Positions 53,801 to 64,000 of a stretch of DNA of 64,000 nucleotides are shown here, piece after piece. The stretch is from Aplidium turbinatum. Lineage: Eukaryota; Chordata; Ascidiacea; Aplousobranchia; Polyclinidae. Each line of letters starts with the position of its first letter. Positions within the stretch are counted from its first letter, which is position 1. Location of the stretch: the NCBI GenBank assembly GCA_918807975.1, contig OU964932.1, forward strand, positions 6,758,001 to 6,822,000. Direction: 5' to 3'. Below the pieces are notes generated by a model. The model did not search any database. It saw only the letters and a program-made list of their open reading frames with translations, and was not told where the DNA came from. Position numbers and translations under genes: made by a program.

Positions 53801-54961
53801 TTTGTATACATTTGAATATCTCACCGTTCCTAGGTAGGCCTCAAATGAGTGAAGACGAAGTGTTGAATACACGAAGTATTGCACGCCATCGCATTCATGT
53901 AGAAAGCGGGTCATAAAAAAATTTGTCAATTTCACATCTTCGACAGGAAAATACCAGTGACTATGCTTGGCATCACCAATAAAGTGTGGTTGGTTTGTTG
54001 CATATGTTATGCAGAATGAAAATAAAATGTTGCAAGACAAGGTACCACTAACGTGATCCATAATTCCCGGTCAAAATGCACACGCTCCACAATGGCCGTC
54101 CTAAATTGCCTTTCCTAGTTTGTTAGCCAACACTATGATTAAAACGAACAAGAACTGAAATGTACCGATAACCTACATTAATTCATAAACACAAAAAATT
54201 TACTTTCACCTGCCAGCGACCTCACGCTTGCTTGCAATAACAAGAAACGCCTTCATAAACCGTAGAAAACAAGCGATTCTTAACCCTCGGACTCCGCGTA
54301 ACTCAAACGTCACGCTCTGGTGATTTTGAATGTGCAAAAGGTCTATTACGCATATTGGCCACAAAAAGAGTAATGGATTTTTACTCAGCTTCTAAGCACA
54401 AAACGACTGAATTGGTCGTTTGGAAGATTTTTGAGCTAAAAAACAAAAGATTTTTAAAGTATTTCTCAATGCGCCTTTTTTGTAAAGATGGAACTTCGGT
54501 CCAGTTCAGTTTGTTTTTTATTTCGTTATCACAACGAAAGACAATATAAGTTATTACGCCGAACATAACAGAGATCTAGCGAAAAAACTCAAACGTCATA
54601 ATGTGCTTGATATCAAAACAGGATAATCAGCTTAAAATGTGGCACTGGCGCAACACCCAAGAAGCATATTAAAATTTTGAAAAAAAAACAAAAAAACCAA
54701 GAGACAAAAAACAGCAATAAAAGTTTTAAAAATTTATATAGCTAAATGTTCCGGCGGGTCAATTGCCCTCTCGATTATAATTGTGATGAATTTTGTAACT
54801 TGGCTGGCTGAATTAAGCAACGTTGAATTTGCGTTCTTTCACTGTTCTACGTGACGTGGTCGCCTGATGACCAATACGTTTAATCTCTGATTGTCGCCTT
54901 TGCCGCGTGCCTGGAGTCGTGATTTCTGGAGACTATTTGCCATTGTGTTGAATTTTATTTC
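53801..54961. other. intergenic stretch, no gene seen
   Basis: AT-rich sequence without a recognisable gene or repeat end. Short frames here lack any motif. Confidence 0.4.
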
Positions 54962-54973
54962 ATTATCGAAATA

Positions 54974-55228
54974 ACCCAGCTCAGTGGCCGAGTGGTTTCG
55001 CCTTCGGCTCTGGTGCTGGTAGATCTGAGATCGATTCCAGGTCGGGTCAAACCGAAGACTTTAAAAACGGTACCGATTGTGTTCTATCCTGCCTAGCGCA
55101 GTGAGAATGAGTCGGGTAATAATGTGATAACATCGTAAACCTGATATAAATTAAAAATGAGCCTTGTCGCTAAAAGACCTTAGCTGTTGTAGAGCGACAA
55201 TAAATAAAACCATAACATTATTATTATT
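54974..55228 (+). mobile_element. tRNA-derived SINE with 12-bp duplication
   Basis: The head has a pol III A box TGGCCGAGTGG (54985-54995) and a B box near GATCGATTCC (55028-55039). The body is unrelated to tRNA, and the tail ends in ATT repeats (ATTATTATTATT). The exact 12-bp duplication attatcgaaata flanks it (54962-54973 and 55229-55240). 255 bp. The perfect duplication argues for a fairly recent insertion by LINE machinery. Confidence 0.92.
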
Positions 55229-55852
55229 ATTATCGAAATAGCAAGCCAGAGAAATGCCAATGTGTAGCCTACCACGGATTTAAGTTATCGTTGTTAAAGC
55301 CATTATAAGTTTATACAAAATCAGGTTTTTATTCCAACTCGCTAACTCAATAACTCAAAAACAACAAGAAACAATTGCAAGTATGGTTGAGGCAGACAGA
55401 GGAGGGATTGTAGTAAGGCAGTGAGCACTTACTCTTGTAACCAAAAATAAAAACCTGATTTACCTTTCGACAACTGAAGTAAAAAAGTTATAAATTATCT
55501 AAATAACAAAAATTGACAGAATTAAAAGAACAAGAACTAACTTAAAGACTAACATATTTAAACTTCAATCAAGGAAGACTTCAGAAGGGGTGGTCAGCAC
55601 TTCCCTGCAACGAAAGGACTTTAATAAACTTCGATTGTGCTGTAAACTGGAACTCTACTGTAGCCTAATTGTGTATAATAATTTGTTTAAAATACTGTAT
55701 TGTTTGTCAAGAGGCTTGCGTCACCATAACTCAACGAGCGGTAAGTCCCTAATTAATGTTGGTTACGCTGTCCATTACGTTACGTGTGTCGCTATTACAT
55801 GTGTAGGCTATAGTATACACTATACAGCATTGTAATTTTTTTAATTTTATAA

Positions 55853-56734
55853 ATGGAAGGTGACGGTGGCCATCCGGTGTCTCGTACGTTTCCCGCTGGC
55901 AGTGGGACGGGGGGCGCTGCGTCTGGGGGTGGTGCGGCGGACTACCCAGGCGTTGGGCAGGTGTATCCTCAGGGGGTTCATGGCAGCCTTACCCATGCTG
56001 ATTCCAGTGCAGAAGCTGTGCTCAGGAACGTCACACATAGAAAAAGAGAGGTGCTGCAGGGGGTTGGAGAATTTAGGAGAAGTCTCCACATGGTACAGGA
56101 TGAAGCGTCGTTAAAGCGGGCCTTGGTTGATATGGCGGAGTTAGAGGGCAACTTTGGAGAACTGTTAGAACTTGCAAATAAACTAAACGATAGCACTACG
56201 ATATCTGAAGCTACAGAACAGGTCAGGTCAGAGATTGAGGAATTGAGACTGACTATAAAACAGAAGCAAATCTCCAAGGTAGGCCTAGATACAAAATTAG
56301 GTAGGCTACAATAAAAAAAATCAACCACTAGTGCCTCGAGTAGTCGTTCGCGCCGTTCAAAAGAAGAGATTGAAATCCGGCTCGAAATGGAGAAGTTGCG
56401 GTGGGAAAAACAGATGCGGGTGAACAAAGCCAAAGCAGAGGAAGCCAGAGCCAAAGCCGAAGCAGAGGAAGCCGAAGCCAGAGACGAAATTGAAATGCAG
56501 ATCAAGGCAGCCGAACTGAGAGCAAGGCAAAGTAAGCTTGAGTTGTTTTCACAATGTGGATCGGACCAAGGGTCGGAGCTCTGGCAACGACGGCCTACGG
56601 CCAGTAATCTCGGAGTAACCGACTACATCCCTACAGCGATAGAAAAGGTGCAGAGGTGGGACGCTGACATTGTCAATCCGCCTGGGAGATCCCATGACAC
56701 TCATGGGGCCGCTAGCATAGATGCCCAACCTTAA
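55853..56734 (+). pseudogene. Bel/Pao-like gag N-terminal fossil
   Basis: Two plus-strand frames. The first starts MEGDGGHPVSRTFPAG and has a G/A-rich head followed by helical sequence. The second has an S/R-rich start and a charged coiled coil (EARAKAEAEEAEARDEIEMQ), then a short unique tail. An SRRS-type linker followed by a K/E/A coiled coil is common at the N-terminus of Bel/Pao gag proteins. No pol or LTR was identified. It is broken; the family call is tentative. Confidence 0.4.
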
Positions 56735-56804
56735 CAGAGCAAGGCTAAACAGGAGAATTTAATGGAACCGCAGTAGTACATTAAGAGGTATTTGGGACCC
56801 CATG

Positions 56805-58575
56805 CACCATGCTGTGACGTCACAAAAGAAACAAACCAAAAACCACTCATGCGTGACAATGAATTGTTGTTTGTTTCTATGATGATGCTAAGGTGTTGAC
56901 GTCACAAAAGGTGTTGAAGCAGAACAGTCCCACTTTTAGTGTAAATTTACCCGCCAAAATTCAAATGTATGAAGAATAAACAAAGAAATGTGAGTATGAT
57001 TGTATAAAGAATAAACAAAGAAATGTGAGTGTGATACAAGCTGCAGGGTTGCCAGATGTATGGTAAACATTCAAATGTATGAAGAATAAACAAAGAAATG
57101 TGAGTATGATTGTATAAAGAATAAACAAAGAAATGTGAGTGTGATACAAGCTGCAGGGTTGCCAGATGTATGGTAAACATTCAAATGTATGAAGAATAAA
57201 CAAAGAAATGTGAGTATGATTGTATAAAGAATAAACAAAGAAATGTGAGTGTCATTCAAGCTGTAGGGTTGTCAGATGTATGGTAAACAAATTAGCGTAT
57301 GATTCAAGCTCCAGGGTTGCCGGATGTATGGTAAACATGTTCCCTATGAGTGGCGTGACAAGAACTATATTCTCATGCCACAGTGTTGACGTCACTTGTT
57401 TCTATGATGATGTCACTGTGTTGACGTCATGTTTTCCTTGCACCATCCTTGAGTAATGGATGATTTGGTCTCAATTTTTTTTTCTTATTGTTTATGAGGT
57501 GTTAGCTATGCATGGTAGTAGGTTGCCATTTGTCGCGACATTGTTATTAGGGTAGCACATGGTGGTTATGGATAGGTTTTTTGGATCATCGATGCACCAT
57601 GCTGTGACTTCACAAAAGAAACAAACCAAAAACCACTCATGCGTGACAATGAATTGTTGTTTGTTTCTATGATGATGCTGAGGTGTTGACGTCACAAAAG
57701 GTGTTGAAGCGGAACAGTCCCACTTTTTGTGTAAATTTACCCGCCAAAATTCAAATGTATAAAGAATAAACAAAGAAATTAAAATTCAAATGTATAAAGA
57801 ATAAACAAAGAAATGTGAGTATGATTCAAGCTCCAGGGTTGCCATATGTATGGTAAATAAATCTCCAGGGTTGCCAGATCACTTTTTGTGTAAATTTACC
57901 CGCCAAAAAAAAATTCAAAGGTATAAAGAATAAACAAAGAAATGTGAGTTCTGCAGGGTTGCCAGATGTATAGTAAATAAATCTCCAGGGTTGCCAGATG
58001 TATGGTAAACATGTTCCACATGAGTGTTCAAGTGTGACAAGAACCACTCATGTGTGACAATGAATTGTTGTTTGTTTCCTGCAGGGTTGCCAGATGTATG
58101 ACAAATAAATCTCCAGGGTTGCCAGATCACTTTTTGTATAAATTTACCCGCCAAAACTAAAATTCAAATGTATAAAAAATAAACAAAGAAATGTGAGTTC
58201 TGCAGGGTTGCCAGATGTATAGTAAATAAATCTCCAGGGTTGCCAGATGTATGGTAAACATATTCCATACGAGTGTTCAAGTGTGACAAGAATCACTCAT
58301 GTGTGACAATGAATTGTTGTTTGTTTTTATGATGACGCTCCAGGGTTGCCAGATGTATGGTAAACATGTTCCACATGAGTGTTCAAGTGTGACAAGAACC
58401 ACTCATGTGTGACAATGATTTGTTGTTTGCTTCTATGATGACGTCAAGGTGTTCAAGCTCCAGGGTTGCCAGAAGTCCCACTTTTTGTGTAAATTTACCC
58501 GTCAAAATTCAAATGTATAAAGAATAAACAAAGAAATTAAAATTCAAATGTATAAAGAATAAACAAAGAAATTAG
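56805..58575. repeat. composite minisatellite
   Basis: Several modules are reshuffled many times: CAGGGTTGCCAGATGTATGG (at least eight copies), AAAGAATAAACAAAGAAATG (about ten copies), GTGTAAATTTACCCGCCAAAA and ACCACTCATG(C/T)GTGACAATG. A block of about 165 bases at 56805-56970 recurs at 57592-57763, with TGACGTCA palindromes. Open frames in it are artefacts. It ends just left of the Polinton fossil and may belong to it. Confidence 0.8.
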
Positions 58576-58833
58576 ATTAGAACACCGGTCGATCAGTCTC
58601 AACGCACACTATTTGGTGGTGTTTAAAAACCCTAGAGACAACTCTCAGATACTTCATTTGGCAAAGCTAGCTTATCCGAGGCAAACGGGTGTTCTTCAAG
58701 AAGCTTTCGCAGACGCAACATCTAAGCCTTTCGGTGATTAACTGTTGGATTTTAAACAAAGCACTCCGGAAAAATTTCGTTTGTGCACTGACATCTTTCC
58801 AGGAGAAACCAATTTTGTATACATCCCCATTCC

Positions 58834-59175
58834 TTGATGATGACTGCCCGTTTACAACGACACATCGACACACTCAAACTTCTTTCCAAAGTGAATCCTA
58901 ATGTTGCTAAAGGGGTTATAAAGTCAGCAGATAACGAATTGATTAAGTGTGTTTGTGATTGCTGCTACAACGTGTTGAAGGGCAACGTCTCCATCTCTTC
59001 AAAGCAAAAGGCAAATCTGCTTAAATACAAGAAACCTTTGCGTGAGCTGGCCAAAAAGAAGACCAGTCTTACAAAAAAACGACAGATTATTCAACACGGA
59101 GGCTTTCTGGGAGCTCTCCTATCCGCCGTTGTTCCTGCGATCGCTGGGTTGATCGGCACTTTGGCTTCAAAATAA
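58834..59175 (+). CDS. Polinton small virion-associated protein (fossil)
   Basis: 113 residues: a helical, K-rich body with CVCDCCYNVLKGN near the middle and a C-terminal hydrophobic, Gly/Ala-rich segment (GGFLGALLSAVVPAIAGLIG). This pattern recurs as the first small gene of animal Polinton virion modules. It ends five bases before the next gene. Confidence 0.65.
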   Translation: MMMTARLQRHIDTLKLLSKVNPNVAKGVIKSADNELIKCVCDCCYNVLKGNVSISSKQKANLLKYKKPLRELAKKKTSLTKKRQIIQHGGFLGALLSAVVPAIAGLIGTLASK

Positions 59176-59179
59176 CAAG

Positions 59180-59725
59180 ATGAAGAGTGTCAAAAAGATG
59201 AGCCTTGTGGAACCACGCCTTCTAGAATCGATGCGAGAAAAGAACATGCAAAAACCTCCTTTGCTGAACGCGATGAGTGAGTTGGACTCCAAAATGAATG
59301 ACATTCTTTCTCGTTCTGATCTGACCACGAGTGAAAAAGTGAAACTCTACGATCAAATCTTGCAGCAGTACATTGTTTATCGTGAAAAATATGTCAACAC
59401 TCCAACCAAGATTGTTCTTGAAGAGAAACGACATTTTACTGAGGATGACATATTGGCAGGAGTTGCAAAAACCTACCTCGGAAAAAGTCGTGGTCTTGTG
59501 GACGTTGTCAAAAACAATTCTTCTCTCGGTTGGAACAAATCTGGCGAACTCACGATTCATGGACAGGCGATTCCTAACTCTAATATAAAACATTTGATTT
59601 CGGCTGTCGTTCATAAATCCAAAAACTTTCAACCGACCGGTTTAAAAGAGTTTCAAGAAGAGTTGGGTGAAACTCGCGCTTTTCCTAGTCTCAAAAAGAA
59701 GATAACATGGCGCCAGCACGATTAA
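59180..59725 (+). CDS. Polinton conserved protein of unknown function (fossil)
   Basis: 181 residues: PRLLESM, then AMSELDSKMNDILSRSDLTT, KVKLYDQILQQY, a central basic stretch and LGWNKSGELTIHGQAIPNSN. Proteins with this order sit beside integrase and capsid genes in animal Polintons. Function unknown. Confidence 0.65.
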   Translation: MKSVKKMSLVEPRLLESMREKNMQKPPLLNAMSELDSKMNDILSRSDLTTSEKVKLYDQILQQYIVYREKYVNTPTKIVLEEKRHFTEDDILAGVAKTYLGKSRGLVDVVKNNSSLGWNKSGELTIHGQAIPNSNIKHLISAVVHKSKNFQPTGLKEFQEELGETRAFPSLKKKITWRQHD

Positions 59726-59731
59726 TTTTAC

Positions 59732-60052
59732 TATGACGCCGGGAATCCTGGAAGCTTCGGTGGAGAGGAAAGGCTACATAGGGTGATCAAGAAACCTGTA
59801 AAATCGTGGCTCGGCTCTCAAGACGCTTACACACTCCATAAACCGATTCGCATACGCTTTCCATGTCGTCGTGTGGTGATCGGTGGCATCGCAGAACAAT
59901 TTCAAACAGATTCGATCACGACATCTACAAGGTAGAACCGATTCTAAGAAGGAGAAAAAAGAATCGAAAGAAACAGATTCTTGTAAAGTGGCTCGGTTAC
60001 CCGGACAAGTTCAATTGCTGGATTGACGAAGCGAGTGTTGTGCGTTATGGCT
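59732..60052 (+). pseudogene. Polinton integrase remnant with chromodomain
   Basis: Readable parts include GSFGGEERLHRVIKK, SWLGSQDAYTLHKP and a chromodomain (YKVEPILRRRKKNRKKQI, VKWLGYPDKFNCWIDEAS), as in the F54H12.3-like Polinton integrases. It is broken and incomplete. Its end overlaps the start of the next gene (ATGGCTGA). Confidence 0.75.
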
Positions 60053-60277
60053 GAGTGGAAAATGTGTGGAAAAAACGTTCCCAGAAGTGAAATAGTCTAT
60101 TTTTTTCAAATGGTTGTCATTTTGATTGTGATATCATTCAGTCTCTACAATCTGAGTTTAGAAGAGGACCCGCACAAACTTTGGATCGTGTTGCTTTCCA
60201 ATTGTTTAGGGTTGGTTATGCCCCAACCCAAAATAAAATATCCAATGAAGAATGTTTTACCTAACCCTGCCGAGTAA
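60047..60277 (+). CDS. Polinton small membrane protein (fossil)
   Basis: 76 residues from the ATG that overlaps the integrase stop: a short polar head, a membrane segment (FFQMVVILIVISFSLYNLSL) and a second hydrophobic segment (LWIVLLSNCLGLVMPQP). A similar protein often follows the integrase in animal Polintons. Confidence 0.6.
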   Translation: MAEWKMCGKNVPRSEIVYFFQMVVILIVISFSLYNLSLEEDPHKLWIVLLSNCLGLVMPQPKIKYPMKNVLPNPAE

Positions 60278-60854
60278 CAGTTCCATGAAATTTTTCCCCT
60301 CCAACACCTTGACGGATTATGTGGTCAGACTACCGAATGAGATCAACTTGGAAGGAGATTGGGAGGTTGGTATCGCCGAAATCCAATATCCACACTCCTG
60401 GAGGAACATCATCAACTCGGTCAATAATTGGTTGCACTATGTAGACGGTGTAATTGACACTGTCGTGGCCTTGGATTCTGGTCACTACCCTAATCCTCAA
60501 GCAATCCTTCAATACTTGGAAATGAAATTAAAGCGCACAATTGGAACGCAATTGTCATTACACATGTATTACAATCCTTACACAAGGCTTATCAATTTGT
60601 TGGTCAAAAGCGGCGCGCACATCACGATGGGTGAAGGACTTGCTGAATTGTTGGGGTTTCATAGAAAGCGTTTTAAAAGCGGTGAATATGAAGCAAGGCG
60701 TCACGTAGATATCCATCAAGGTTTTTATGCCATGTACTTGTATTGTGATGTGGTAGAACCCAGGGTGGTTGGCGACACTTTAGCTCCTTTGCTGGGTATA
60801 GTTCCTGTGGAAGGAAAAGATGGTGATTACATTTACCGAAGAAATGAGAACTGA
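60252..60854 (+). CDS. Polinton penton-like minor capsid protein (fossil)
   Basis: 200 residues. The N-terminal MFYLTLPSNSSMKFFPSNTL and the following LEGDWEVGIAEIQYPHSW are the signature of Polinton minor capsid proteins with a single jelly-roll fold, which form the vertices. It overlaps the end of the membrane protein gene. Confidence 0.82.
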   Translation: MFYLTLPSNSSMKFFPSNTLTDYVVRLPNEINLEGDWEVGIAEIQYPHSWRNIINSVNNWLHYVDGVIDTVVALDSGHYPNPQAILQYLEMKLKRTIGTQLSLHMYYNPYTRLINLLVKSGAHITMGEGLAELLGFHRKRFKSGEYEARRHVDIHQGFYAMYLYCDVVEPRVVGDTLAPLLGIVPVEGKDGDYIYRRNEN

Positions 60855-60972
60855 AAAACTTTGACACGGTACATATATCGCTGCGAGATGATCAGGGCAA
60901 GCCAGTTCAATTTGAGACGGGAAAAGTAGTGGTCACGCTTCACTTTCGGAAAAGACGTCTTCATCAACTATA

Positions 60973-61425
60973 ATGCCTCACAAGCCAGTGTTCTGTTGCA
61001 ACGCAAGAGCCTACGAAAACTACTACGTCTCCCAGGTTGGTCACGGTACACCAGGCTTTTTTTCCGGTGCCCAATATCAAAACGGTTATGGTTTAGGGAG
61101 TATATTTTCTAGCCTTGGAAAATCGATCCTGCCTTTGATCAAGTCAGGAGCAAAGACGGTTGGAAAAGAAGTTCTCAGGTCAGGTGCACATTTTGCTTCG
61201 GATGTGTTGTCTGGAAAAAGTGCGAAAGAAGCGGCTTTACAAAGATCGAAGCAGGCTGGTGTCAATTTATTGAAACGCGTCGCGGCCCCGGTCCATCAAA
61301 CCCCACCACGCGAGACCTTTTTCTCATCTCCACCTGTCAAAAGGCGAAAGAAAATAAAACAATCCAACAGTTTGAAAAAATGTAGACGGAAAGCGGTCGT
61401 ATCAAAAGACATTTTCGATGGCTAG
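60973..61425 (+). CDS. Polinton pVI-like protein (fossil)
   Basis: 150 residues: FFSGAQYQNGYGLGSIFSSL, an amphipathic KSILPLIKSGAKTVGKEVL region, and a basic C-terminal tail (VKRRKKIKQSNSLKKCRRK). This layout is like the adenovirus pVI/pX-type cement proteins of Polintons. It overlaps the capsid gene start by eight bases. Confidence 0.7.
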   Translation: MPHKPVFCCNARAYENYYVSQVGHGTPGFFSGAQYQNGYGLGSIFSSLGKSILPLIKSGAKTVGKEVLRSGAHFASDVLSGKSAKEAALQRSKQAGVNLLKRVAAPVHQTPPRETFFSSPPVKRRKKIKQSNSLKKCRRKAVVSKDIFDG

Positions 61426-62715
61426 CTTGATTCATGAAAAGTCTTGTGAAGGGTTGAAAACCGAGCTGGATTTGTTTGCTGTTCCACCTACCCAAACCAG
61501 TTTGGAAAGTGGACATTATGTGGAACATCGCCCGCAATCTACTCTCACCGACAGCGGTCCTGTCGAGTTTTTGATTGTCGAGGAAGGTGACTACTACATC
61601 GATTTGGCCAACACCTTACTCTACGTTCGTGCTAAAGTGGTCAAAAACGATGGCACAGATTTAGCCGAAAACGATGCCGTTGCTCCGGTTTGCGATTGGT
61701 TGCACACTCTGTGGTCACAGATCAACTTAAGCCTAAACAACACCCAGGTTTCTCAATCGAATCACACGTATCCCTACAGAGCTTACTTGGAGACTCTCCT
61801 CAGTTTCGGAGGACCTGCAAAATCTTCACAGCTCTCGCAAACTTATGGTACAAGGACTCCAAGGATAAGTTTGATACGCTCGCTGTTGCAAATGCAGGCT
61901 TCAATCGACGCAAGGCGTTGACGCAAGAAAGTCGATCGGTGGACATGATAGGAAAATTGCATCTGGATATGACCTTTCAGAATCGATATTTACTCAACGG
62001 AGTCGAGATGAAGCTCAAATTGACTAGAGCCTCCGACGCGTTTTGTCTCATGGGGGCAGGAAAGGTCAAGCTGCAAGAAGTGGCTTTATTCTGTAGAAAG
62101 GTCAAACCCAGTGACCCTGTAAGAATCGCCCACATCAAAGCGCTCCAGTCTGGAACAGCCAAGTATCCAATCCGCCGTGCAGAAACTAAAGCTTTTACCG
62201 TGCCAAGAGGCAATCTCACCGTCACCAAAGAAAATTTCTTTCTCGGTCAGTTACCAAGAAGGGTGGTGATTGGCATGGTGGACAATGCTTCTTTCAACGG
62301 TCTGTCGGCCAGAAATCCGTTCGATTTCAAACACAACTCTGTCAATTTTTTGGCTTTGTATCGTGACGGAAAGCAGATTCCTTCCAAACCATACCAACCT
62401 GACTTTGGAAATGGAAAATATATACGCAGCTACCTCTCCCTATTTACAGGAACAAATCAATATTACGCAGACGAAGGCAATGATATCTCCAGAGCGGAAT
62501 ATCCAGGCGGATATACCCTGTTTGCATTTGATTTGACACCAGACCTTGGTTCGGGGGCGAGTCATTTCGAATTAATAAAGCACGGAAACTTACGATTGGA
62601 AATTCACTTTGCGACAGCCTTACAGCGAACGATCAACGTCATTGTCTATGCAGAGCACGACAATCTTCTAGAAATTGATCGCAACAAAAGTGTCATATTC
62701 GACTATTCGGCATGA
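61418..62715 (+). pseudogene. Polinton major capsid protein (fossil)
   Basis: F54H12.2-like double jelly-roll major capsid protein. Landmarks are LDLFAVPPTQTSLESGHYVE, PVEFLIVEEGDYYIDLANTL, FNRRKALTQESRSVDMIGKL and the C-terminal LRLEIHFATAL and NVIVYAEHDN. The conserved end is present. It is broken, and no activity is expected. Confidence 0.85.
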
Positions 62716-63071
62716 ACTCGGACCAGATTTCGAGGATTTTATTCAACGACTCTTGTCTAAAGCGTGTTTTCAAGGGTGTGTACGCGAGAGACATGTTGCC
62801 CCAAGACTTATCTCCCCCTGCTGCCTTTGTCTTCAACACCGACGAAAGCGATCCACCGGGTGAACACTAGGTTGCTGTTTATTTGAATGGTCACAAGCAA
62901 GGCGAATTTTTCGATTCTTTGGTATCCGACCCTACCAGCGTGAATTTATCGATTTCATGCATCTCCACTCGATCGATTGAATTTGGAACCACACCACAAT
63001 TCAAGGACCTTTGTCGCTTGTCTGTGGTCACTATTGCATGTATTTTCTATTTAAACGCTGTCGCGGTGTAG
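62712..63071 (+). pseudogene. Polinton adenain-like protease remnant
   Basis: The N-terminal MNSDQISRILFNDSCLK and the PPAAFVFNTDESDPPGEH stretch match the adenovirus-type cysteine protease of Polintons; later parts read FFDSL and CRLSVVTIACIFYLN. It is broken. Its start overlaps the capsid gene end. Confidence 0.75.
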
Positions 63072-63390
63072 CCATGAAGGCGATTGTCTCAAATTTTCAT
63101 TCTGATCTCAATGCAAACGATCGTGCTATTGAAGACTTTGTACGCCAGCGTTATAAAATAAAAATTTAATTTGCACATTTGTTTAGTTTTTGTTTTTTAC
63201 TATGTATTGGTGTCTATTACACAGTTGTTGCATTTTTACCTCAGTTTCATATTGTTTTTTTTTTTTTTTTTTTTTTTTGACATAAAATTAGAAGAAGAAA
63301 AAAAAAAGAAATTCTTCTTGCTTCACCTTTCAATGCACTTTTTTTTTAAATTCTACCTTTGCACTTAAAATTATATTGCTGTTGTTGCCT
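63072..63390. other. A/T-rich stretch after the Polinton
   Basis: Mostly homopolymer A and T, including a T run of about 28 at 63253-63280. Nothing coding. Confidence 0.5.
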
Positions 63391-63394
63391 AATA

Positions 63395-63960
63395 AAAAAA
63401 AAACAAAAAAAATACAAGTTGTCAATTTTATTTTATTGCAAAGCGCAAAAAGCTAAAATGATACAGGTGAAAAGGGAAGTTTGTTCAATAAAAAAGAAAA
63501 AAAAATACAAGTTAGCAATTTTATTGCAAAGCGCAAAATGCTAAAATGAAGCAGGTGAAAAGAAACAAGTTTCTTTTCGAAATTTGTTCAATAAAAAAGG
63601 AAAAAAAATACAAGTTGTCAATTTTATTTTATTGCAAAGCGCAAAAAGCTACAATGATAAAAAGCTAAAATGAAGCAGGTGAAAAGAAACAAGTTTCTTT
63701 TCGAAATTTGTTCAATAAAAAAGGAAAAAAATACAAGTTAGAAATTTTATTTTATTGCAAAGCGCAAAAAGCTAAAATGATAAAAAGCTAAAATGAAGCA
63801 GGTGAAAAGAAACAAGTTTCTTTTCGAAATTTGTTCAATAAAAAAGGAAAAAAAAATACAAGTTGTCAATTTTATTTTATCGCAAAGCACTAAAAGCTAA
63901 AATGATGCAGGTGAAAAGAAACAAGTTTCTTTTCGAAATTTCATTTCGAAGAAATGAAAT
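63395..63960. repeat. A/T-rich tandem repeat array
   Basis: About five units of 110-130 bases built from ATTGCAAAGCGCAAAA, GCTAAAATGA, GCAGGTGAAAAGAAACAAG and TTCAATAAAAAAGGAAAAAA. Four units hold the palindrome AAAAGAAACAAGTTTCTTTT-like sequence. It may be subterminal sequence of the Polinton or an unrelated satellite. Confidence 0.8.
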
Positions 63961-64000
63961 TTAAAAAAAAAAAAAAAGGCTTGGGAGGGGCTCATCAGAA

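Larger units (their letters stand above)
58834..63071 (+). mobile_element. Polinton/Maverick (adintovirus-type) fossil, virion module
   Basis: A plus-strand run of closely packed genes typical of a Polinton: two small virion-associated proteins, an integrase remnant with chromodomain, a small membrane protein, a penton-like minor capsid protein, a pVI-like protein, the major capsid protein and an adenovirus-type protease remnant. Neighbouring genes overlap or are spaced by a few bases. The DNA polymerase B and packaging ATPase genes are not in the window. Terminal repeats were not identified; repeats flank both sides. It is broken in several places, but many frames remain open, so it is not very ancient. 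Confidence 0.88.

Noticed and set aside
57947-58260. Short F/L/H-rich minus-strand frames near the Polinton
   Set aside because: They are translations of the minisatellite modules and repeat with them.
56805-58575. CRISPR-like array
   Set aside because: The repeats are variable in spacing and order, with no uniform spacers, and the DNA is eukaryotic. It is a minisatellite.

Overview
The window is AT-rich, intron-bearing metazoan DNA that is dense in transposable elements. Two host genes are recognisable, both on the minus strand: a two-exon ceramide kinase gene (CERK, 16946-18965) and a complete twelve-coding-exon lamin B receptor gene (LBR, 30646-46937). The LBR has a Tudor domain, an RS region and a sterol reductase domain, which points to a deuterostome. 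The AT richness, compact CERK and many TAGGCCT words would suit a tunicate, but that assignment is an inference.

Layout. Positions 1-14423 are one nested transposon pile: a Ty3/Gypsy fossil is split by a hAT-like element, which holds a second, young-looking Gypsy element with identical LTRs, whose LTR is in turn split by another hAT element. From 14.5 to 30 kb CERK sits among at least seven hAT-type elements, most with 8-bp target duplications. One carries a near-perfect type I hammerhead ribozyme motif at 23739-23785. From 30.6 to 47 kb lies LBR. Its introns hold a ZBED5-like hAT fossil, an unclassified DNA transposon with TAGGGTGCG ends, three palindromic foldback repeats, and a three-layer nest whose core is a long G/T-rich telomere-like tract. 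From 47 to 55.3 kb there are short MULE-like and hAT elements, a Harbinger-type transposase fossil hit twice by hAT MITEs, and a tRNA-derived SINE with a 12-bp duplication. From 55.8 kb to the end come a Bel/Pao-like gag fossil, a composite minisatellite, the capsid module of a Polinton fossil (58.8-63.1 kb) and A/T-rich tandem repeats.

How the host genes work. CERK makes ceramide 1-phosphate. LBR tethers chromatin and lamin at the inner nuclear membrane and carries a C14-sterol reductase domain. Nothing suggests that they share regulation. The LBR model joins twelve exons whose splice phases all agree, giving 629 residues against 615 in human LBR. The CERK model gives 581 residues against 537 in human.
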